DNA of 21,906 nt. Origin: Marinosulfonomonas sp. (lineage in GTDB: Bacteria > Pseudomonadota > Alphaproteobacteria > Rhodobacterales > Rhodobacteraceae). The stretch spans positions 1 to 21,906 of the forward strand of contig JAFLKA010000106.1 of the NCBI GenBank assembly GCA_022712735.1, given 5' to 3'. This document shows, piece after piece, positions 1 to 6,302 of this stretch. Below the pieces are notes generated by a model. That model saw only the letters and a list, made by a program, of their open reading frames with translations, was not told the origin of the DNA and did not search any database. The first letter of the stretch is position 1. The number at the start of each line of letters is the position of its first letter. The translations under genes were made by a program, and so were the position numbers.

Positions 1-611
1 CCGAAGCCCTGTGTGCAACTTTGGATAGTTTCTTTGAACAATGTCCTGATTCTACCGCTAAACCGGAAGAAAACTTCCCGTGCTTTATACAAGAGAACAA
101 CCAAGACTCTATATCTGTATCTTGTAACGCAAGCGAAGATGAAAGGAGTGTGGGCAAGCCCACACACGATAAGGAATACTGTTCGGAGCCTATCGGCCCC
201 GAAGTTTGCTTAGAAAATAAGAATAAAGTTGAAACCGAAGCGCACAACCAAAAAATGCAACGCTTGCTGCAACCCGAGCGCCTTTTTGACATTGCGAGCG
301 AAGATATGCAGTTCCAAATACAAGTCTGTCAGGGCGGAGCGCCCAATGTTCGCGATTTGCACATCATTGACGCAGCAACCAGAATTGTTGGGGCACTTGG
401 CATCAACTACGATGCGTGGAGTAAAGCCGTGGAGTTTATGGGCGATCACGGTGCCGCCCTTTGTGTTTTAATCATCGACGCCAACCGAAACCACCCAACC
501 ACACCAGTTCGAAATCCGGGCGGGGCGCTTCGCGCCATGACCGCCCGTCACAAAGCCGGCAAGCTCAACATTGTTGGCAGCCTCATCGGGCTTGCCCGAC
601 GCCGCGGTTAG
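1..611 (+). CDS. repC: Plasmid replication initiator RepC, C-terminal part (5' end outside window)
   Basis: The reading frame is open from base 3 at the left edge, so this is the 3' part of a longer gene. The TTG at 21 is only an internal codon. About 202 residues are visible. The last 90 carry the RepC C-terminal pattern: a helical stretch (DAATRIVGALGI), a hydrophobic segment (ALCVLIIDAN), then RNPGGALRAMTARHKAG and a short hydrophobic tail, matching the family's SPGGYLRALTxRAxAG block. RepC initiates replication of repABC-type plasmids of alphaproteobacteria, and its origin normally lies inside repC itself. The preceding 80 residues are polar and low in complexity, as in the linker between the two RepC domains. 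repA and repB would be expected upstream, outside the window. A rho-independent terminator follows. The family call is from sequence pattern; the plasmid type is inference. Confidence 0.82.
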   Translation, partial: EALCATLDSFFEQCPDSTAKPEENFPCFIQENNQDSISVSCNASEDERSVGKPTHDKEYCSEPIGPEVCLENKNKVETEAHNQKMQRLLQPERLFDIASEDMQFQIQVCQGGAPNVRDLHIIDAATRIVGALGINYDAWSKAVEFMGDHGAALCVLIIDANRNHPTTPVRNPGGALRAMTARHKAGKLNIVGSLIGLARRRG

Positions 612-688
612 ATCATGGGAAAACTGGATATATACCGCTTCATTGTTGGGGTGATTTGGCCCGCGCCAGACCCGCTCCAAAAACCTAA

Positions 689-719
689 AAAAGCCAGAAC
701 CTTGCGGTTCCAGCTTTTT
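689..719 (+). terminator. Rho-independent terminator after repC
   Basis: AAAAGC and GAACC on the left pair with GGTTC and GCTTTT on the right, with a TTGC loop and a 2x2 CA/CA internal bulge. Five T residues follow at 715-719. It lies 78 bases after the repC stop and points the same way. Confidence 0.6.
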
Positions 720-895
720 GTGGAACGTCGCGCATCTTTGACTCGATGCTGCGAATTTTCTGAATCTGATCAATGGGCCGCGTCACACAATATTGGCCCA
801 AACGTCAAGCATTTATGGCCCAGAACGGACTTTGCCGCCTTTCGCTGCGCGCGGGTTCAACAACCTGGTCGCGGACCTTGCTGCCGTACGAATGT
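720..895. other. Non-coding stretch between the repC terminator and repeat A
   Basis: I see no credible gene here. The short open frames on both strands are compositionally poor and run across the terminator or the repeat. Fragments such as the GGCCC-rich segments around 776-830 look like decayed intergenic sequence. Confidence 0.4.
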
Positions 896-954
896 GGCCT
901 AGTCGGCTCGAACGTGTGATTTCGGCCAACTTGAAGAACATGTAGGGAACAAAG
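896..954 (+). repeat. Repeat copy A (59-bp family)
   Basis: It starts GGCCTAGTCGGCTCGAACG and contains GAAC-N7-GAAC near its 3' end. It matches copy C (9460-9518) at 52 of 59 positions without gaps, all seven differences being transitions. It matches inverted copy B (2127-2183) with only 2 mismatches in the first 44 bases. It lies 88 bases upstream of the LysE start. Confidence 0.85.
936..950 (+). promoter_or_regulatory. Putative LexA (SOS) box in repeat A
   Basis: GAAC-N7-GAAC with spacer ATGTAGG. This is the established direct-repeat LexA operator of alphaproteobacteria, written on either strand as GAAC or GTTC. It lies 26 bases upstream of the -35 of the LysE promoter. Confidence 0.55.
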
Positions 955-976
955 GCACAAATGACCGCCGCCCAAA

Positions 977-1005
977 TTGACCATTTTCAGTAACCCAGTT
1001 AACAT
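977..1005 (+). promoter_or_regulatory. Sigma-70-type promoter of the LysE gene
   Basis: -35 TTGACC (977-982), 17-base spacer, -10 TAACAT (1000-1005). Transcription would start near 1012, giving a leader of about 30 bases. The TTG inside this -35 box therefore should not be taken as the start codon of the downstream gene. Confidence 0.6.
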
Positions 1006-1042
1006 CGGCACGATAAAGAATGACTTTAGGAAGGATCACATT

Positions 1043-1663
1043 TTGAAATTGGAACTCTGGCTTGCTTTTGTTGCTACCTATTCGGTAATTTCAATCATAC
1101 CCGGCCCTAGTGTATTTATGGTCACTGGGCAGGCTTTAACCCGTGGAGCCAAGGCAGCCTTTTTGTGCATTTTGGGTGAGCTGGCTGGTGGCATTGTTCT
1201 GGTTGCACTATCCCTTTTCGGTGTGGGCGCAATTTTGGCTGCATCTTCTGAGCTGTTCCAGATAGTTAAGTGGGCTGGTGTTTTTTACATGGCATATCTT
1301 GGTTATTGCCAGATTTCCGAAGCGCGTCGAGAAGGTGTAGCTAAGCCTCTAGAACCGAAAAAAGGTGATGGGATGTCAAGCCTGAGGGCAGGCTTTTTTA
1401 CAGCAATATTGAATCCCAAGGCTATCATATTTTACGTGGCATTTCTCTCTCAGTTTCTTGATCCAAATGGAAATATCTATACTCAGTTTACGATAGTGGT
1501 TGCGACTTCGACCGTCATTGTTGGAATTGTTCTTGGCGGCTATGCACTACTCGCTGCAAAGGCGCGAAAAACTTTTCAGAGCGCAAAAGCACGACGGCGT
1601 TTTGGTTATACTGGCGGCGGTTTCCTGATAGGTGGAAGCGTGTTCATGGCGTCAACCCGCTAA
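1043..1663 (+). CDS. LysE/RhtB-family amino-acid exporter
   Basis: This is an integral inner-membrane exporter of the LysE/RhtB/YggA family, which effluxes amino acids or related small metabolites; the substrate cannot be read from sequence. The 206-residue length is typical. I chose TTG 1043 because AGGAAGGA (1028-1035) sits 7 bases upstream and the protein then begins KLELWLAFVATYSVISIIPGP, with the family's PGP motif near residue 20. The longer frame from TTG 977 would begin inside the -35 box. About six hydrophobic segments follow, with the loop NPKAIIFYVAFLSQF near residue 125 matching the family's NPKxxxFxxxxxPQF. It has its own promoter and lies inside the inverted-repeat cassette, downstream of a putative LexA box. 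It appears intact. Confidence 0.85.
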   Translation: MKLELWLAFVATYSVISIIPGPSVFMVTGQALTRGAKAAFLCILGELAGGIVLVALSLFGVGAILAASSELFQIVKWAGVFYMAYLGYCQISEARREGVAKPLEPKKGDGMSSLRAGFFTAILNPKAIIFYVAFLSQFLDPNGNIYTQFTIVVATSTVIVGIVLGGYALLAAKARKTFQSAKARRRFGYTGGGFLIGGSVFMASTR

Positions 1664-1707
1664 CCGATGGAGCCATTACGGAATATAACGCGCACCTGCC
1701 TAGATGA

Positions 1708-2115
1708 AATGCCCGACAACATCCCGTTACCGACGGTGACATCCTTACAGTTTGGCGACTGGATCGCTTGGGAAGATCACTACCGCATTTAATTGAGGTC
1801 GTCCGCGACCTCGATGAGAAAGGCGCGCATTTCCAAAGCCTGACTGAAGGTATTGATACCACAACCGCACAGGGACGATTAACCTTTCACCTGATGGGCG
1901 CACTTGCTGAGTTTGAACGTTCTTTGATTATTGAACGTACTCAGGCTGGTTTGAAGGCTGCTCGAAAACGCGGAGTTCGGATTGGTCGGCCACCAGCACT
2001 TACACCCGCCCAGATAAAACACGCTAAAAAACTGATTGATGGTGGTGAGCGGCCATCTGCCGTTGCTGCGTCCCTAAACGTAGATCGTTCTACTTTATAT
2101 AGGGCAATAAAATAA
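1708..2115 (+). pseudogene. Serine recombinase (resolvase/invertase family), 5'-truncated
   Basis: The frame is open after an in-frame TGA at 1705 and codes for the middle and C-terminal parts of a small serine recombinase. Visible parts are GDILTVWRLDRLGRSLPHL (mid catalytic domain), the long E-helix ALAEFERSLIIERTQAGL, and a complete C-terminal helix-turn-helix (RIGRPPALTPAQIKHAKKLI to VDRSTLYRAIK). About 65 N-terminal residues are missing, including the YxRVS motif with the nucleophilic serine, so it cannot cut DNA. A fragment from ATG 1768 (115 residues) could still be translated and bind DNA. It ends 12 bases before repeat copy B. It is clearly a different subgroup from the intact recombinase at 9629, so it is not a copy of that gene. 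Confidence 0.8.
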
Positions 2116-2126
2116 TGTGTTGCCTA

Positions 2127-2183
2127 ATGTTCCGCTTGTGTTCTTCGAGTTGGCCGAAATCACACGTTCGAGCCCACTAGGCC
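2127..2183 (-). repeat. Repeat copy B (59-bp family, inverted)
   Basis: Read on the minus strand it starts GGCCTAGTGGGCTCGAACG and matches copy A with 2 mismatches in the first 44 bases. It then diverges mainly inside the N7 spacer and beyond the second GAAC. The ATG of the next gene starts five bases past its outer end. Confidence 0.85.
2129..2143 (-). promoter_or_regulatory. Putative LexA (SOS) box in repeat B
   Basis: GTTC-N7-GTTC on the plus strand, spacer CGCTTGT. Five of seven spacer bases differ from copy A while both half-sites are unchanged. Confidence 0.5.
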
Positions 2184-2187
2184 AAAT

Positions 2188-2982
2188 ATGGACGTATGGG
2201 CCCCAAAAACCTTCGACCCTCAAATTGCTGAAGCCCTCAGTAACAATTCGGCATTGATAGGTGATTTTTTTAGTGAAGCTCAGAGCTTGATGACTGCTCA
2301 CATCAACAGCGTTCCATATGAAAGCCTAAAGCCAAATCGATATAGCCAACCTTACCAGGCTATGCACGAACAGATGATGACCCCGCTTTTCATGGGCGTG
2401 CGTATCCGAGTGTGGCACTACACTCGGCTCTTGGACGACGAGGCCGTGGAAATGCATCGGCAGTTGGTTCCGTCTACACTGCGTGGCCTATCAAAGCGCC
2501 TTGAAATGCTGGTGGAACGACAGATCCTCAGTCAGCAAGAATCTGAAAGCATCTTCCTATTGAGTCCATTTCAAACGCAAGAAAGTGCGCGGTCGGGTCG
2601 TCTTTGGACGTCAACTGTGCCCTTCTCTTCAAATCACCATGGCGTTGAAGCACTCCTTGAGGGTTGGGGCGGCGAGTCAGCATATGCTCAGTATTCTGAC
2701 GAACCCGCAGTTGCAAAACTGAAAGATGTTGGTGCCCCGCGTATCTTTGAAGTCGAAACAGGGTTGCTGGATGGTCTAAATGCCTATTCTGCCGCAGAAA
2801 CAGCCATTGAAGCATGGGCAAAACAATTGGGAACTGGCGCAACAGTGTCGGGGTCCGACCTTGCTATTGGGGAAAGCCTGCCAACAGCAAAGGTTCTTCG
2901 ACATCACAAGTCAGGTGATGCGCTATTCTCAGAGATTGCAACGACATATCCCGTTGGGTGTGCTAATCTTCTTGATCATTGA
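2188..2982 (+). CDS. Hypothetical protein, 264 aa, WHYTRL/WGGE motif family
   Basis: I do not recognise a named family. Residues 74-83 read RVWHYTRLLD, followed by an ST-x-RGLSKRL segment (97-104), SPF (126-128), a W-x-S patch (140-142) and EGWGGE (158-163). I recall similar spacing in uncharacterised proteins. The H-Y-T and a downstream glutamate recall ADP-ribosyltransferase-like folds, but that is only speculation. ATG 2188 lies five bases from the end of repeat B and has only AGG (2179-2181) as a weak ribosome site. The frame stays open upstream into the repeat, so the original 5' end may have been replaced when the repeat arrived. It is followed after 62 bases by the DUF5677-like gene in the same direction. 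Confidence 0.65.
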   Translation: MDVWAPKTFDPQIAEALSNNSALIGDFFSEAQSLMTAHINSVPYESLKPNRYSQPYQAMHEQMMTPLFMGVRIRVWHYTRLLDDEAVEMHRQLVPSTLRGLSKRLEMLVERQILSQQESESIFLLSPFQTQESARSGRLWTSTVPFSSNHHGVEALLEGWGGESAYAQYSDEPAVAKLKDVGAPRIFEVETGLLDGLNAYSAAETAIEAWAKQLGTGATVSGSDLAIGESLPTAKVLRHHKSGDALFSEIATTYPVGCANLLDH

Positions 2983-3044
2983 TCTATACGGAAAGCAGGG
3001 CTGACCCAGTTCACTCAGTCGGTCATTGTTGTAGGAAAGTGTTC

Positions 3045-3911
3045 ATGGAAGAGCTCAATAAAATCACCGAAAAATATCAGCCAGACTACATAGGCGAAGC
3101 AATGACCTCGCTGGAGGCACTCAATGCGTTCGCGCTCACCTTTTACAAGGATGTAGCTGAGATTTATGATTGCCTTACCCGCCTCAAGAATGTGGAACGA
3201 AATCCGAGCGGTTTTTCATATGATGACGCTCCAATTCTTGGGCTCTTGGTCCGCGTCGTCAAGCTCCTGAAGGAGGTTATTGTCTACTACGAAAGGGATA
3301 ACGCGGAGATTATCTCGATCCTAGAGCGACCACTGCTCGAAGCCTCGACCGTCGCATCCTATTTGATGCGTTATGGTCCAGATGTGATGCTCGATTACCG
3401 CAAATGCTCCTACAAGGATCGACTGCGAATTTTACGAGAACTCGAGTCGGGATCGCCCTTCTACAACACTAAGCCGGGACAGCGGCTCCTGAAATCAGTG
3501 CAAGAAAAATTGGATGCCGAGGGCTTCACTAAAGACGATTTTGGCGATCAGAAAAAGAACCGATGGCGGCTCCAAGGCAAGACTTTCTACGACATCTTTG
3601 CAGAAATTGAACATGCGGACCTATATGCTTCCACATACGGTATGATGTCCGACTCAATCCATGGGTCTTGGAACGAGTCGATGGACTGGTGCCTCATCAA
3701 GGAGAAAGACGGCACATTTAGGGCGAACCTGTTCTCCTATCCCGCCGATATTAGGTTTGTGACGCCGACTCTCAACTTTACGAACACATCGTTTCGCCTT
3801 TGGCTTGAGCGCATTGATGTTTCTGATGACAACACACGCGGCGTGCTCGACTGGATCGAGAAAGTGAACGCGACATTGTACGTCAGATTTGATGCGATGT
3901 TTGACGAATAG
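3045..3911 (+). CDS. DUF5677-like hypothetical protein, 288 aa
   Basis: This is probably a soluble helical protein. The start at ATG 3045 is chosen because AGGAAAG (3033-3039) lies 5 bases upstream; the open frame extends further to 2979 without a better site. Typical-looking parts are an N-terminal helix block, the central LERPLLEASTVASYLMRY segment, RLRILRELESGSPFYNTKPG, and SDSIHGSWNES, where the conserved S-x-x-I-H-G resembles the DUF5677 core. No signal peptide or membrane segment is visible. The function of the family is unknown. It may share a transcript with the 264-aa gene upstream. Confidence 0.7.
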   Translation: MEELNKITEKYQPDYIGEAMTSLEALNAFALTFYKDVAEIYDCLTRLKNVERNPSGFSYDDAPILGLLVRVVKLLKEVIVYYERDNAEIISILERPLLEASTVASYLMRYGPDVMLDYRKCSYKDRLRILRELESGSPFYNTKPGQRLLKSVQEKLDAEGFTKDDFGDQKKNRWRLQGKTFYDIFAEIEHADLYASTYGMMSDSIHGSWNESMDWCLIKEKDGTFRANLFSYPADIRFVTPTLNFTNTSFRLWLERIDVSDDNTRGVLDWIEKVNATLYVRFDAMFDE

Positions 3912-4268
3912 TCAGCCGAAATGCGGAGGCAGTAACAAAACATCTATTCCCAGAGCCGCACACAGCCATGTTTAGCTAGCGCGAATGTTCTGTCGAGATT
4001 GTCCCGTTCAATGTAGTTAGCTCACCTAAAAAGCCGACATTCATGCAGATTGCAGCATCCGGTAAAGAGGGCTCAAAGCTGACCTTCGCCGCAAAACGCT
4101 GGAAGGTCAGCTTTTAGGTTTTGGGTCAGTTGTTGACGCAAAGGTCAAATTCATCTGACGTTCCACACTTTTAAGGTTTTCACCTTTCACGGCCATCGGG
4201 GTCCCCCCCTGTACCGCTCCTTTTTATACCAAAATTATCGGCGAACTGAAACTGTTTTCCATTCATCT
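3912..4268. other. Gene-free stretch with one strong hairpin
   Basis: No credible gene lies between the DUF5677-like gene and the converging minus-strand nuclease gene. The stretch holds the perfect 13-bp inverted repeat at 4075-4114 and a C-run at 4203-4209. The block from about 4031 to 4115 resembles intergenic repeats I associate with marine Rhodobacteraceae, but I could not verify this. Confidence 0.5.
4075..4114 (+). terminator. Perfect 13-bp inverted repeat, possible terminator
   Basis: AAAGCTGACCTTC (4075-4087) pairs exactly with GAAGGTCAGCTTT (4102-4114) around a 14-base loop, followed by one more T and AGGTTTTGGG. It could end transcripts from 3045-3911 although it lies 160 bases beyond the stop. 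It could equally be an intergenic repeat unit. Confidence 0.45.
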
Positions 4269-4323
4269 TTCCCCAAATATCCTCGGGGAGCGCCAAAGGC
4301 GCGGGGCAGAAAGCCCCTACTTG
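4269..4323. repeat. Direct repeat copy 1 (about 54 bp), multi-hairpin
   Basis: Nearly identical to 9401-9453 in the same orientation. It contains GCGCC-AAA-GGCGC (4290-4302) and GGGGC-AGAAA-GCCCC (4303-4317) back to back, plus a weaker outer TCCCC/GGGGA pairing. On the minus strand it begins at the stop codon of the GIY-YIG gene, so it probably acts as that operon's terminator. The second hairpin recurs alone at 5744-5758. Confidence 0.7.
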
Positions 4324-4730
4324 ACTGATCCGCTTGCCCGAAAAACCCGTTTTTCGAGACGCTTCGGCCAGGAGAGTTTGATTTTGGCAATCAGCTCAAT
4401 TCTGTTTGAAGCAGCCTCGATGCTGCCTGCGATTTTCTGTATGTCTTCGCCCGGCCGCAATCTAAACCACTCGGTTCCCCGTCTGTCGCGCTTGCGAAAC
4501 GGATTCCTACGCAATCGCTTTAACGCAAGCGTTTCCGATTTTCGCGCCCACGGCATCGAAACCGTGAAAACAATTTTCATATTGTCGCCTGCCACTCGGT
4601 TTAGTTCAGCTCTGCGCTCTATCGTTTTGCGTTTTGTAAACCCAACCTTGAATAGATCAGGTTCATTTCGAGATTGCATCAGATAGACCGTGCCCCTCGG
4701 TACACGCGAAAATCTAAACCACGGGATCAT
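4317..4730 (-). CDS. Small GIY-YIG (T5orf172/MUG113-type) nuclease-like protein
   Basis: 137 residues from ATG 4730; an upstream in-frame TTG at 4748 would add six. The core reads GTVYLMQS (GIY equivalent), LFKVGFTKR (YIG equivalent with downstream R), then an E in KSETLALKRL and RGTEWFRL. These are the hallmarks of the T5orf172 branch of GIY-YIG nucleases, which cut DNA with a single metal ion. The C-terminus is strongly basic and suits nucleic-acid binding. Its start overlaps the XRE gene's 3' end by 17 bases, so the two are translationally coupled. The role is unknown: phage-derived nuclease, or effector of the small operon at 4317-5203. The family call is fairly secure; activity is inference. 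Confidence 0.72.
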   Translation of the reverse strand: MIPWFRFSRVPRGTVYLMQSRNEPDLFKVGFTKRKTIERRAELNRVAGDNMKIVFTVSMPWARKSETLALKRLRRNPFRKRDRRGTEWFRLRPGEDIQKIAGSIEAASNRIELIAKIKLSWPKRLEKRVFRASGSVK

Positions 4731-4989
4731 CTGAATCACCGTCGCCAATACCTAGTAAAAACCAGTTTGCATCCAGCTCATAAATTTCCAAAATGCGCAA
4801 AACACTTGCCAATGGAAGATCTCGTTTGCCCGTCTCATACATTTTATATGATGCCGTTGAAACTTTGATTACACGCGCAAAACCTTCTTGCGAAAAACCT
4901 GTTTCAACCCGAACTCTTTTCAATCGTTGCTGTAACGTCGGTTTCGGTTGTCGGTGAGCCAATATTTTACGGGCTTGGGGCTTTGTCAT
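4714..4989 (-). CDS. XRE-family helix-turn-helix regulator
   Basis: 91 residues. An XRE/Cro helix-turn-helix covers about residues 18-72: LQQRLKRVRVETGFSQEGFARVI, then the recognition helix STASYKMYETGKR and LASVLRILEIYEL. The tail is short and acidic (GDGDSDDP). ATG 4989 has AAGGG about 9 bases upstream. It overlaps the zinc-ribbon gene by 23 bases and the nuclease gene by 17 bases, forming a tight three-gene operon on the minus strand. It probably autoregulates through the inverted repeat ATCCT-N7-AGGAT upstream of the operon. Confidence 0.75.
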   Translation of the reverse strand: MTKPQARKILAHRQPKPTLQQRLKRVRVETGFSQEGFARVIKVSTASYKMYETGKRDLPLASVLRILEIYELDANWFLLGIGDGDSDDPVV

Positions 4990-5203
4990 TCCCTAATGCC
5001 CTTTCTATTTTTAGGCTTGCGGTCTCAAATTTCCGAGTGCCTTTCGAATTATGAATGTTTTGCCCGCACCCCGCACATTTTACTGAACTTGGGGTTTTTT
5101 CGGCATACTTTGGAAAATCTTTAAACGGTACAATGCTGACGGCACCGCAGGATTTACAGGTCTTTTCCACTTTACCTTCTGTGAACATTATCGCGGGCCA
5201 CAT
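4967..5203 (-). CDS. Small zinc-ribbon protein, 78 aa
   Basis: First gene of the 5203-4317 operon. Residues 15-20 (TCKSCG) and 42-48 (VKCAGCG) give two CxxC knuckles about 25 residues apart, the layout of a zinc ribbon. The C-terminal 30 residues are charged and ribbon-free. ATG 5203 is supported by AGGA about 7 bases upstream; a second ATG at 5188 is possible but has no better site. No family recognised. It may bind nucleic acid, or act as a partner of the XRE and GIY-YIG products. The overlap with the next gene by 23 bases suggests coupled expression. Confidence 0.6.
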   Translation of the reverse strand: MWPAIMFTEGKVEKTCKSCGAVSIVPFKDFPKYAEKTPSSVKCAGCGQNIHNSKGTRKFETASLKIERALGNDKAPSP

Positions 5204-5229
5204 ACAATTTTCCTACTGGTTACTATCGT

Positions 5230-5246
5230 ATCCTTTAGTATAGGAT
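5230..5246 (-). promoter_or_regulatory. Candidate operator of the zinc-ribbon/XRE/GIY-YIG operon
   Basis: ATCCT (5230-5234) and AGGAT (5242-5246) form a perfect dyad with a 7-base centre, 27-43 bases upstream of the first ATG. It overlaps TATACT on the minus strand, a good -10. The only weakness is the -35, which I cannot place confidently. Confidence 0.4.
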
Positions 5247-5787
5247 TGTTGAAAAAAAACAAGTTTTATATACAAACAAATCCCGTGCTTTCAGCTCGTG
5301 ACCGCGCTCTAGTAATTAGCCGGCACAATGCTTGAGCTGGCTAACAACCAGAACACCCCAACACACACTCCCTGCATCAATAGCCCCTGCCCTGTCTCTT
5401 ACAGAGCCACGCCCTGGGCTTTTCTACATAGTCGTTTTGTGCTGCGCTGATCTGCCCTTACGGGTGACGATCCCTTTTGCAGCGTCGGATTAGGAATCCG
5501 CCTTTCATTTTTGTTGGCCGTTTGGGGTTCGGTGAGCCGAACGCCACTGCACGGCGTTGCTAAGAACCCGCTGGGTTCTGGCGCGCGCAATCGAAATAGA
5601 CAGGGCCGTGTCCTCGCCTACGGCTGCGGGCCGCACCAAAACCCCGTCGATTTCATTTGCACTTACCTCTCCTGCACTTCGCCAGTGGATCAGATTTTAG
5701 AGACGACGCGCTTTCGCGCTTTGCTCAAAACCAGAAACCAAAAGGGGCAGAAAGCCCCAACGGTTCACCACATAGGAGACCACCAGA
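5247..5787. other. Gene-free stretch with three tandem hairpins
   Basis: This lies between the divergent zinc-ribbon and DUF1419 genes. Short open frames at 5399-5590 and 5511-5801 have no family resemblance and run through hairpins, so I do not call them. The stretch holds the hairpin cluster at 5527-5579 and an isolated GGGGC-AGAAA-GCCCC hairpin at 5744-5758, just before the DUF1419 ribosome site. Confidence 0.5.
5527..5579. repeat. Three consecutive perfect hairpins
   Basis: GTTCGG-TGAG-CCGAAC (5527-5542), AACGCC-N7-GGCGTT (5540-5558) and AGAACCC-GCT-GGGTTCT (5563-5579) follow each other almost without gaps. None has a T-run on the plus strand. Possible roles are a structured leader RNA or a single-strand origin or transfer-type site; none is proven. 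Confidence 0.5.
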
Positions 5788-6123
5788 ATGACAGATTTTA
5801 AGAAAATAAGTGAAGGTGTGAATACCGAGGCCGAAGCCTTTGCACTGATCAATCGCGGATATTCAACAGACGAGCGTAAGGCGGGGCAATGGTTCGAGGT
5901 TGCCCATGATGTTTATGACTATTTCCTTGGCGTTCTGCCGCCGAAACATTGGAGCGGTACTGCCTTCGCAATGTGTGAAACGGCCACCAACATTTTGACA
6001 GATGCGTGGGTAATGTACGATGGAAAAGCCTTCAATCTGACCGTTGAAATTGGCAATGAACGCACGTTCTCCGCCACCGTTGATGCGTTTAGAGAGCATC
6101 TTTCCGAGCAGGTGCCAGCATGA
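5788..6123 (+). CDS. DUF1419 family protein
   Basis: 111 residues. The region WFEVAHDVYDYFLGVLPP, then a W, and FAMCETATNILTDAW match the pattern I associate with DUF1419, a small family common on alphaproteobacterial plasmids and of unknown biochemical function. The start is secure: AGGAGA (5773-5778) lies 9 bases before ATG 5788. It overlaps the next small frame by the four bases ATGA and precedes the ParB-like gene, a pairing common on such plasmids. No membrane segment or known catalytic motif is visible. The likely setting is plasmid maintenance or regulation. Confidence 0.75.
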   Translation: MTDFKKISEGVNTEAEAFALINRGYSTDERKAGQWFEVAHDVYDYFLGVLPPKHWSGTAFAMCETATNILTDAWVMYDGKAFNLTVEIGNERTFSATVDAFREHLSEQVPA

Positions 6124-6233
6124 CACGGGCAATTCTAGAACAGCGCAAACTTGAAGCCATAACCCTCATTCGCAAAGGCGGGTTGTCCGCTCAAATTGGA
6201 TTACGATTCATGAAAACCTACGGGACTGCGTAA
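6120..6233 (+). CDS. Small coupled ORF, 37 aa
   Basis: The ATG at 6120 overlaps the DUF1419 stop as ATGA, the classical arrangement for translational coupling. The product is short and basic (QRKLEAITLIRKGG, then GLRFMKTY) and ends at TAA 6231-6233. I recognise no family. A GC-rich hairpin follows at 6241-6263. It may be a real small protein, or a remnant whose translation through this point controls the ParB-like gene downstream. Confidence 0.4.
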   Translation: MTRAILEQRKLEAITLIRKGGLSAQIGLRFMKTYGTA

Positions 6234-6240
6234 GCACCTA

Positions 6241-6263
6241 GCCGCACTCGCAAAGGGTGCGGC
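6241..6263 (+). promoter_or_regulatory. Hairpin between the 37-aa ORF and the ParB-like gene
   Basis: GCCGCAC and GTGCGGC pair perfectly (7 bp) around a 9-base loop. There is no T-run, so it is more likely an mRNA processing or stability element, or an attenuator, than a terminator. The ParB-like start lies 40 bases on. Confidence 0.45.
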
Positions 6264-6302
6264 ACCATAACCAAACTCACCACATAACAAGGATAAAGTA
6301 CC

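Larger units (their letters stand above)
896..2183. mobile_element. Candidate 1.29-kb cassette with inverted ends: LysE exporter plus broken recombinase
   Basis: The segment is delimited by repeat copy A (plus) and copy B (minus), which form inverted repeats with only 2 mismatches in the outer 44 bases. It encloses an intact LysE-family gene with its own promoter and a 5'-truncated serine recombinase. No transposase is present, and the flanking bases (AATGT before, AAATA after) are not an obvious target duplication. It could be a non-autonomous or decayed element, or the product of recombination between two repeat copies. The inverted ends are seen directly; mobility is inference. Confidence 0.5.

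Noticed and set aside
468..773. 101-residue minus-strand frame over the end of repC and its terminator
   Set aside because: It spans a terminator hairpin and the coding end of repC. No motif supports it.
977..1042. TTG 977 as start of the LysE gene
   Set aside because: This TTG is part of a good -35 box, and the -10 also lies inside the extended frame. TTG 1043 has a proper ribosome site and gives the family length.
896..2183. Tn3-family transposon ends
   Set aside because: Tn3-type 38-bp ends usually begin GGGG and accompany a large transposase. These ends begin GGCCTAG, no transposase is present and no clear target duplication was found.
5511..5801. Possible 96-residue gene upstream of DUF1419
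   Set aside because: It runs through three hairpins, has no family resemblance and would overlap the DUF1419 ribosome site.
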